DNA of 64,000 nt from Saururus chinensis (taxonomy: Eukaryota; Streptophyta; Magnoliopsida; Piperales; Saururaceae): NCBI GenBank assembly GCA_035235625.1, contig CP141143.1:47995160-48059159 (forward strand), given 5' to 3'. Below are positions 57,536-64,000 of the stretch, one piece after another; positions within the stretch are counted from its first letter, which is position 1, and each line of letters starts with the position of its first letter. The notes under the pieces were generated by a model that was not told where the DNA came from, did not search any database, and was given only the letters and a program-made list of their open reading frames with translations. A program made the position numbers and the translations under genes.

Positions 57536-57740
57536 TTAGAAGATGGGACCTTACAGCTTGCAGGCATTGGCTTTGCCTCACAAGTCACACCAGGTAATCT
57601 AGACTCCGATGCTTCTGCAAGGTCAAAGATGAGAGCGATTACGGTGATACAAGATGAGAGCTTAAAAAATCCATCTTTCTTATTGGGATTGTGCTGGCCA
57701 TGTATAATGGGGACCTTGATGCATTTCTTAAAATCACCCT
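57536..57740 (-). pseudogene. Short secreted-peptide-like frame without a start, unassigned
   Basis: The minus frame has a hydrophobic stretch (SSCITVIALIFDLAEASES) like the core and cleavage region of a signal peptide, then RLPGVTCEAKPMPASCKVPS with two cysteines, then a stop. There is no in-frame ATG before the hydrophobic part, and an upstream stop closes the frame. It could be a remnant of a small cysteine-containing secreted protein gene or a chance frame. Confidence 0.3.
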
Positions 57741-57759
57741 TGAAGTTCTAAAAAAGAGA

Positions 57760-58859
57760 GGGAGAGATATTAGTGATAAATATAATTTGTACATTATTTT
57801 ATCCTTAATTATTGTATTTCCTAGTATTATTTAAGAGTTAGTATAGTTTAAATAATTAGAAATTAAATTTAATTAGGTTGGGAAAAGCTTAAATACCCCA
57901 AGTCGGGTAAAAGAACCCTAACAACCTCAACCAAGGCTAAATCAATGCACTAGTAAGATATAGAACAACATACCAACCTCTAGACTTGACACAAACTCCT
58001 TTCTTTAATCTTCTTCATTGATGATGTTGGCCTTCAATTCTTCCTCTCTTAATACTTGAAGCCTTCCCTCTTTGTGTTTTGATCTTTGTCTTCTTCTAGC
58101 AACTCAACCAAAGACTCCTTATTTATTGTTGATTCAATTTAAAATTCTTCAACTCCCTTAAAGAACTTTGCTGACACTTCGTATTTGCTTTGCGAATATA
58201 TTCTCACTTTAGTTTGTGCATCACCATGAGCAATCTCTTCAAGCTTTCTATGGATTCTCTAGGAAAACAAATGAATAAAGGACTCTCTTTTCTTGTCAAA
58301 TATTTTCTAGATTTTCCTCTCTTCAAATTCTTCATATCTGAGCCTTTATATAGGTCTCCAAGTCAGTTTAGCTCTTTGACTCCAACTAGGAATGAATTCT
58401 CTTCTGTTTTCTTAAGGCGTGATACTTTGAGTGGTCGATCTATCGATGAAACAATCAATCGATAAACTCTCGGCTTCGTTTTACAAAGGGCTAATTAAAG
58501 TGCCGACCGATTCTTTACTCCTTTGTATTATCCAGCGAACAATCAAAGACACTGTTCAATGATAGTTATATCCTTTTTACCATAAATCCTTTTGAATGCT
58601 TCAAAATCACTTTTGAAACTTTTCCAAGTGACTTTTGTATGAGAATATGTACTCAATAAACTTCTTTTTCCATCAACATTCTTTTGTCTTCAGTCTTGAT
58701 CCATAAGCACACATCTACACCTATTTTTCAAGTCCATCAATTCCAAAACTTGACTCCACCATAACTACATCTAATCAGATTTCTTAAGACTAATTGCATA
58801 CTCACAGTATCTGACATAGTTTTGATAAACGAAATTAGCCTATTACATTAAATATGACA
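57760..58859 (-). mobile_element. Ty1/copia (Sirevirus-like) LTR relic, minus orientation
   Basis: On the minus strand it starts TGTCATATTTAATG, continues GGAGTCAAGTTTTGGAATTGA and GACTTGAAAAATAGGTGTAGA (similar to 35.9 kb) and has a CCTATATAAAGGC box. CGATCGATTG-type motifs as at 43.2 kb follow, and the transcribed part extends to about 57.76 kb. The left end is not fixed. It cuts into or abuts the gypsy LTR on its right. Confidence 0.55.
58343..58354 (-). promoter_or_regulatory. TATA box of the minus-strand copia LTR
   Basis: The minus strand reads CCTATATAAAGG, about 510 bases into the LTR. Confidence 0.6.
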
Positions 58860-59176
58860 CATATGTTTTTTCACGCGGGTGGAGTCCTCCCTAGGGTAAC
58901 TACCCTCTCTTGCTTGAACTCTTTCCTTTCATATCCAATTAGATCATATCATATCAATTGGGAACAAATCAGAACAAACTTAATATTATCTTTATCTTTG
59001 ATCTAAAGCTATCTATGGCAGACGGGTTGGAAGGTTTGGCCAATGCGCACCTTGCTTGGCCCAATTCCGTAGCCCCTTTACTTTCTTACCTGAATTCCGA
59101 TAAACATTATTGAAAAAATTAAGAAAACTTTCCAAAAATTTCTAAAAATTCTAGAATCAAAATCAAGGGTATTACA
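58860..59176 (-). repeat. 3' LTR fragment of the Tekay/Del-like element
   Basis: The minus strand begins TGTAATACCCTTGATTTTG after the purine-rich TTAAGGTGGTTAGGA. It breaks off near 58860 where the copia LTR starts. Confidence 0.65.
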
Positions 59177-59199
59177 TCCTAACCACCTTAAGAAGAAAC

Positions 59200-59527
59200 T
59201 TTGTCCTCGGAGTTTATAACTCGAGCTATTGCAAAAAGATGTGGACATGCCATCTTCATCTCGTCCTCGATTTCCCATGTTGCTTCTTCAATTTCGTGAT
59301 TCCTCCAAAGGATTTTGACAAGAGGAATCCTCTTTGTCCACAACACCTTCTCCTTCTAGTCGAGAATCTAAACAAGCTCCTCCTTGATAAGTAAGAACAG
59401 TGTCTACCTTGATTGGCTCGAAGCGGATGGCATGGCTAGGGTTCAGGTTATACTTGTACAACATTGAAACATTGAACACATTATGAACATTTGCAAGCTT
59501 GGGAGGTAGTGCAAGTCGATATGCCAT
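59200..59527 (-). pseudogene. Tekay/Del-like C-terminal integrase tail and chromodomain relic
   Basis: YRLALPPKLANVHNVFNVSM and YKYNLNPSHAIRFEPIKVD are the conserved GPY/F-side motif of gypsy integrases, followed by a NPLEESRN-type and EEATWE chromodomain-like end. Fossil. Confidence 0.8.
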
Positions 59528-59699
59528 CTCACCAATCCTTTGTGAAATATAGAATGGTCCAATGTATCAAGGTGATAACTTTCCTTTGGTTCCAAACCAC
59601 ATCACCCTTCATCGGGTCTCCAAACTCGAACTCCAACAATCTTCAATGCTTGCCTGCATATTCTATAAGCCGACTCTCAGCTGCAAGAAGACATTTCTG

Positions 59700-61190
59700 A
59701 ATTCCTTTGACAACTTCGCTGGTTTTCTGCACAAGCTTTGGTCGAATTATCTACAGCTCACCCACTTTGGTTGAACAAAGTTGAGATCTGCAAGGTCTCT
59801 CAAACAAAGATTTGAATGGTACCACTCCAATAATCACCTGATAACTGTTATTGTATGATTATTCGATGAGTGATAGATGTTGATCCTAGTTACTGCCCCA
59901 ATCAAGTACACAAGCTCTCAACATATCTTCTAGAGTTTGAATAGTACGCTCTATTTGTCCATCTATTTGAGGGTGAAAAGATGTACTAGGTGTGTTGCTG
60001 ATCCCAAAGCTTTATGAAAATTCCTCCAAAATGTAGACATAAAATGCAGATCTTTATCATAGACAATAGAAACTGGCATTCCATGTGGAGGTACAATTTT
60101 GTGAATATAGTGAGTGGCAAGTAAATCCAATGACACATTCATCCTTGTTGCAAGAAAGTGAGGTGACTTAGTTAATCTATCCATGACAACCCAAATCAAA
60201 TAGTTTCCCTTTTAAGTCTTCTACGAATTGACTGCAAAGTCCATTTCTATGTTCTCCCACTTAGACTCTTGCATTGGCAAAGGCTGCAATGTCCCTCCGC
60301 GATGCGGATGCTCGGCTTTGATATGTTGACAAACAAGGCACTTTGAAACAAACTCTGCTATGTCCTACACTTCATTCTTTCCCACAAGAAATTTTGTCTA
60401 AGATCTCCTTATTCAAATATTCATTTCTAGGGACAAGCAAACAATCTTTGAACAATATAATTACATCTGTGCGCACGGTGAGGGAAGGAAACTTCCGATC
60501 CAAGATCTTTGCTTTCAATCCCTGCGCTTCCCCATGCTCCTTTATTAGTTCTAACACATAGTGAATATCTAAGCTAATATTAAACTTTGCCAACATTCTT
60601 CGGGTGTTCTCCAACCATACATCTGGTTGAAAGTCCAAAATAGCCTCTAATAACTTCCATTGTTGTATCTGAATTGTTACAAGTTTAGAATCAGACTTTT
60701 GTCTGCAATGTTTATCCTGGATGCTAATGATTGGCTTTGATATGTTCGCAAATGACAAATGAGGCACTTCGAAACAAGCTTTGTTATGTCCTACTTCATT
60801 CCTTCCCACCAGATGTTCCGTATGAGGTCTCTATACATCTTAGTAGTTCTAGGAAGAACAGAAAACTTAGAACCATGCACTTCCATAGGAATATCCTTCC
60901 TCACATCTTCATTTCTGGGGCTAAGCAATCGATCTTTGAACAATACAACTCCATCTGCATGCAAGGTGTGAAAAGACATCTTCCCATCCAAGATCTTACT
61001 TTTTAATCCTTGAGCTTCCCCATCTTCGTTTTGTAGTTTTATGAATTTAAAGTGAATATCTAAGCTAATACTCAACTTTGCCAAGATTCTTCGGGTGCTC
61101 TTTGTTGATACTTTAGGTTGAAAGTCCGCAACAACCTCCACTAACTTCCATTGCTTGATTCGAATTGTTGCAAGTGCAGAACCAAACTTC
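59700..61190 (-). pseudogene. Tekay/Del-like integrase relic
   Basis: IWVVMDRLTKSPHFLATRMN, HYIHKIVPPHGMPVSIVYDK and [16 protein letters not shown] mark the catalytic core, and YRDLIRNIWWEGMK with VSKCL-type residues the zinc-binding part. The portion before it occurs twice (see the 419-bp repeat). Fossil with several breaks. Confidence 0.8.
60314..61155 (-). repeat. ~419-bp tandem duplication within the gypsy integrase region
   Basis: GGCTTTGATATGTT occurs at 60314 and 60733. The following 400 bases match in order (for example CTTTGAACAAT, CCAAGATCTT, GTGAATATCTAAGCTAATA, CATTCTTCGGGTG/GATTCTTCGGGTG) at roughly 75-80 percent identity by eye. The two units have diverged greatly, so the duplication is old. 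Confidence 0.75.
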
Positions 61191-61249
61191 TAGCCAAGTG
61201 CATCTTCAACCACATTAGCCTTTATTAGGTGATATGCAACGGTGAAATC

Positions 61250-62300
61250 ATAATCTTTCAAATATTCAATCAACCTCCACTGCTTCATGTTAACATTCTT
61301 ATGAGAAAACAATTACTCCAAGCTTTTATGATTCGTACAAACATAAAACTGTTCTCTATAAAAATAATGTCTCCAAATCTTCAAAATGAACACTACTATC
61401 ACAATGTTCAAGTCATGTGCCAGATAAATCCTCTAATGAAATTTCCATTTCCTGGATGCATACGTTACAACCTTGTCCTCTATATTAGAACACATCCAAG
61501 TCCCTTGTTGGAAGCATCACTATAGATGACGAAACCTCATGTGGCTAATGGTAACATAAGAACTAGTTGAGATGTCAACTTTATTTTAAGCTCTTGAAAA
61601 CTGGATTTACATTCTTCATTCCAAGTGCACGTCCTTTCTAGTCAACTTTTTCATCACTGCAAAAATAACCAAAAATCTGGGGATAAATCTTTGGTAAAAT
61701 CTTGCCAATCATACGAAACTCTTGATCTATGTAACTGACTTTGGTCTCTCCCAATTAAGTACAACTTCAATTTTGGTGGGATCAACTGAAATTCCTTCCT
61801 TTGAGATGATATGTTCAAGCAATATAACTTGATCCCACCAAAATTCACACTTGTTGAACTTCACACCAAGCTAATGATCCCTCAAAGCCTGTAGTTCAAT
61901 GTGGAGATGCTCCTCGAGCTCCTCTTCACTTGGCGAGTAAATTAGAATATCGTCCACAAATAGAATTACTAACTGAGCCAAGTAAGAATGAAAATATATG
62001 TTCATCAAGTCCATCAACGATGATGGTTTGGTCAATTTAAATGGCATTAGCAAGAACTCATAGTGAGCATATTGTGTTCTAAAAGCTATCTTCTAAAAAT
62101 CTTTTTCCTTGAAGATGGTGATAACCTGATCAAAGATCATTTTTTGAAAAGACCTTAGCAATCTGAAGTTGGTTAAATAGGTCATCAATCCTTGGAAAAA
62201 AGGTACTTATTATCCATTACTTGATTTAGTAGTTGATAGTCAATGCAAAGCAGTAATGACCCATCTATCTTCCTCACGAACAAGATTGGTGCTCCCTAAG
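61250..62300 (-). pseudogene. Tekay/Del-like reverse transcriptase and RNase H relic
   Basis: MPFKLTKPSSLMDLMNIYFH then FVDDILIYSPSEEELEEHL is the reverse transcriptase active-site region with the conserved DD pair. NEECKSSFQELK and VLMLPLATxGFVIYSDAS-like residues mark the linker and RNase H. Fossil. Confidence 0.8.
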
Positions 62301-62418
62301 GTGATACACTTGGTCAGATGAATCCCTTTTCAAGAAGTTCCTACAACTAGCACTTTCATTCTTTTAGCTCTACAGGTTCCATCCGATACTGTGCCTTCGA
62401 CATCGATGCTGCTCCTAG

Positions 62419-63000
62419 CTAAAAATCTATGTTGAAGTCAATCTCTCTCTTAGGTGGCAAGCCAGACAAGTCTTCCGGATCTATGTTTTCAAAGTCTTGA
62501 ACAATTGGAATATCATTTGTATAATTGCTGGGTTCCTCCTCTGATACAATGCAAGCAATGAATGCAAAACATCTCTGCTTCAAGAGCTTCGCAACCCTCG
62601 ATGAAGAGATGAGAAAAGAAGTTCTAGTTTGTAGAATTCCTTGAAAAGTGAAAGGCAAGTAGTCTAGAACATGAAAAATGACTTGCTTTTTATGACAATC
62701 CACACTAGCATGGAACTTAGACAACATATCCATGCCAAACAATACATCAAAATCAGTCATGTCTTGGATGATGAAATTGATTGATAACTCTTGATCATTT
62801 ATCTCTAGCATCACACTCTAAAGAAATTCCTCCACCTTCATTGAAGTAGACGGAGTAGAAACAACAATAGGGTTCGGAAGTCTAGACTGTCTAATTGTAA
62901 ATTTAGTGGAAAATCTCGGCGATGTAAAAAAATGCAATGAACTTGTATCAAACAAGACTCTAGCATGCTTAAAAGAAACAATGAGAATACCATCTATCAT
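62419..63000 (-). pseudogene. Tekay/Del-like aspartic protease relic
   Basis: ARVLFDTSSLHFFTSPRF corresponds to the active-site segment and TDFDVLFGMDMLSKFHASVD to the conserved DVILGMDWL-type segment of gypsy proteases, followed by a linker to reverse transcriptase. Fossil. Confidence 0.8.
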
Positions 63001-63399
63001 GACTATAGTGTTCTATGACTCCTTTATAGTTATGACATGCACTCAACTCCGAGTCACATTCCCCGTCTAGTTCTGAATTGGCCATTCCATCTAGTTTGCT
63101 GCTGGTCTAGGTCCTACATAAGGTTTGGGTTCTTCCTTCTGAGCTTCATCTCCACTGTTATTCTCATTCAAAGGACATTCCTTCTTGCTAATGTTGCCTC
63201 TACTGCTACTTTTCATCTTTCCAGCATTGTTTGAAAAGTTGTTCCCTATCTTAGGCTTTTAGCTCTTCCAGTTCTACTACTTGTTGCTCCTTTATCACTT
63301 ATTATTGTTTCCCTGGAGCTTAAGGAAATTGGCAGTCTCTTACTCAACAAGTAGGGCACTTTCAACAACTTCTCTCAAGTCCCTCTATCAGAGAATTGC

Positions 63400-63930
63400 A
63401 AATTTTCCCTAAATAGACAACTTTAGCCCCCGCAAGAATCTCCTTGGATGAACCAAAGGCCTCTGAACCATATCAATAGCAAAATGCTCCAACTCTAGGA
63501 ATTTCATCTCATACTTAGCCACATACATGCATCCTTGCTTGAGTTCCATGAACTCCATACACATCTCATCCTGAATTGTCTCAGAGAAATACTTTTCAAT
63601 GAAAGCCTCCATAAAATCCTTCCAGACAATAGCCACTTGGTTAGGAAAATGTCGCACCCTCAACAAGTCCGACTAGACGTTGGCTTCTCCTACCAACATG
63701 AAAGTAGCAAATTCTGTCTTCTAGGTCAAAGAGCACTCTATCTAAGCCTTGTGCAGTAACTCTTCATGTTGAATGTTCTTCACTTGCAATTGCACTTGAG
63801 ATTGGACTATGTTAGCCAAACCCTTCAAAGTAGTCCTTAGTTGATTCATCTGATGTCCATTAGTAGCTTTATTTGCATAACCATTGTTCATTCCGCTTCT
63901 CTCCATCAAATCCTTCAAAAGAAAGTACTC
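63400..63930 (-). pseudogene. Tekay/Del-like gag relic
   Basis: VWKDFMEAFIEKYFSETIQD, EFMELKQGCMYVAKYEMKF and HPRRFLRGLKLSI follow the gypsy gag capsid pattern (WxxFxxxFxxKYF, QGxMSVxEYxxxF, RFxxGL). Bases 63001-63400 are the poorly conserved region toward the zinc finger. Fossil. Confidence 0.8.
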
Positions 63931-64000
63931 TAGTCAGAATACAATACAACACACAAAGACAAAGCAGCAAGGCTAACTCTAGCATATCTCTCGTCTTAGA

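Larger units (their letters stand above)
58860..64000 (-). mobile_element. Tekay/Del-like Ty3/gypsy element, broken, right end beyond window
   Basis: The minus strand shows, from right to left, gag (63.9-63.4 kb), protease (63.0-62.4), reverse transcriptase (62.3-61.85), RNase H (61.8-61.25), integrase (61.2-59.7), a C-terminal chromodomain-like tail (59.5-59.2), a purine tract and the start of the 3' LTR (59176 down to 58860). This is the canonical gypsy order, and the tail EEATWEIEDEMKMACPHLF is of the Tekay/Del chromovirus kind. The element is broken in many places and carries an internal duplication in the integrase region. Its 5' LTR would lie right of 64000, so age cannot be read from LTR divergence. 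Confidence 0.85.

Noticed and set aside
1-64000. CRISPR array, prokaryotic operon, phage or integron
   Set aside because: Repeats are degenerate and of transposon type, there are no cas-like or phage genes, and LTR retroelements, TATA boxes and plant gene pieces show a plant nuclear origin.

Overview
The window looks like plant nuclear DNA from a repeat-rich, probably heterochromatic part of an angiosperm genome. The evidence is Ty3/gypsy chromovirus and Ty1/copia pol and gag remnants, LTRs with TATA boxes and TG...CA ends flanked by 5-bp target duplications, CACTACAA transposon ends, a Pack-MULE-like transposon carrying a host-gene piece, and a fragment closely resembling plant autophagy protein ATG18. 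I see no rRNA, CRISPR array, operon or other prokaryotic signal, and no intact host protein-coding gene. Nearly every long open frame is a transposon relic or lies in low-complexity GA/CT sequence. The species cannot be named from the sequence.

Layout. 1-13587: a large non-autonomous LTR element (LARD-like) with LTRs at 1-885 (cut by the window edge) and 11553-13587, a primer-binding site, a polypurine tract and a non-coding, repeat-rich interior. Two about 3.6-kb solo LTRs of one family sit inside it in opposite orientation (1836-5456 and 5951-9581), each with its own target duplication, and so form a giant inverted repeat. 13588-17205: a gypsy integrase fragment and an old minus-strand LTR relic of the same family as the solo LTRs. 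17206-29000: two copies of a second LTR family in opposite orientation, two smaller solo LTRs, a foldback element with CT/GA-rich arms, and a minus-strand copia relic.

29404-35443: a transposon with long terminal inverted repeats and an 8-bp target duplication that carries a piece of an ATG18/WIPI-type gene (Pack-MULE-like). A Reina-like chromovirus with short LTRs (30072-34398) is inserted in the captured part. 35452-45911: two plus-strand copia relics, CACTA-type fragments, a GC-rich stretch and a region with a triplicated exon-like unit bounded by splice-site-like sequences. 45912-49850: CACTA-like arrays of stem-forming repeats with long GA/CT tracts, then another LTR relic. 49850-52000: a GC-rich segment and a minus-strand gene-like region with a TATA box, a possible first exon and the same 45-bp exon-like unit as at 41 kb. 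52000-57750: AT-rich DNA with short GC-rich repeats (four TGGCCATGGC-rich clusters), a copia-type LTR, a perfect 20-bp inverted repeat and a secreted-peptide-like relic. 57760-64000: a copia LTR and a broken minus-strand Tekay/Del-like gypsy element that runs off the right edge.

The parts do not work together as a pathway. They record nested insertion and solo-LTR formation by recombination. The items most worth a second look are the ATG18-carrying transposon, the inverted solo-LTR pair with independent target duplications, the stem-loop array inside the LARD, the swapped segments at one place in an LTR family, and the triplicated 45-bp exon-like unit. All identities come from reading the sequence; no database search was run, and percentages are by eye.
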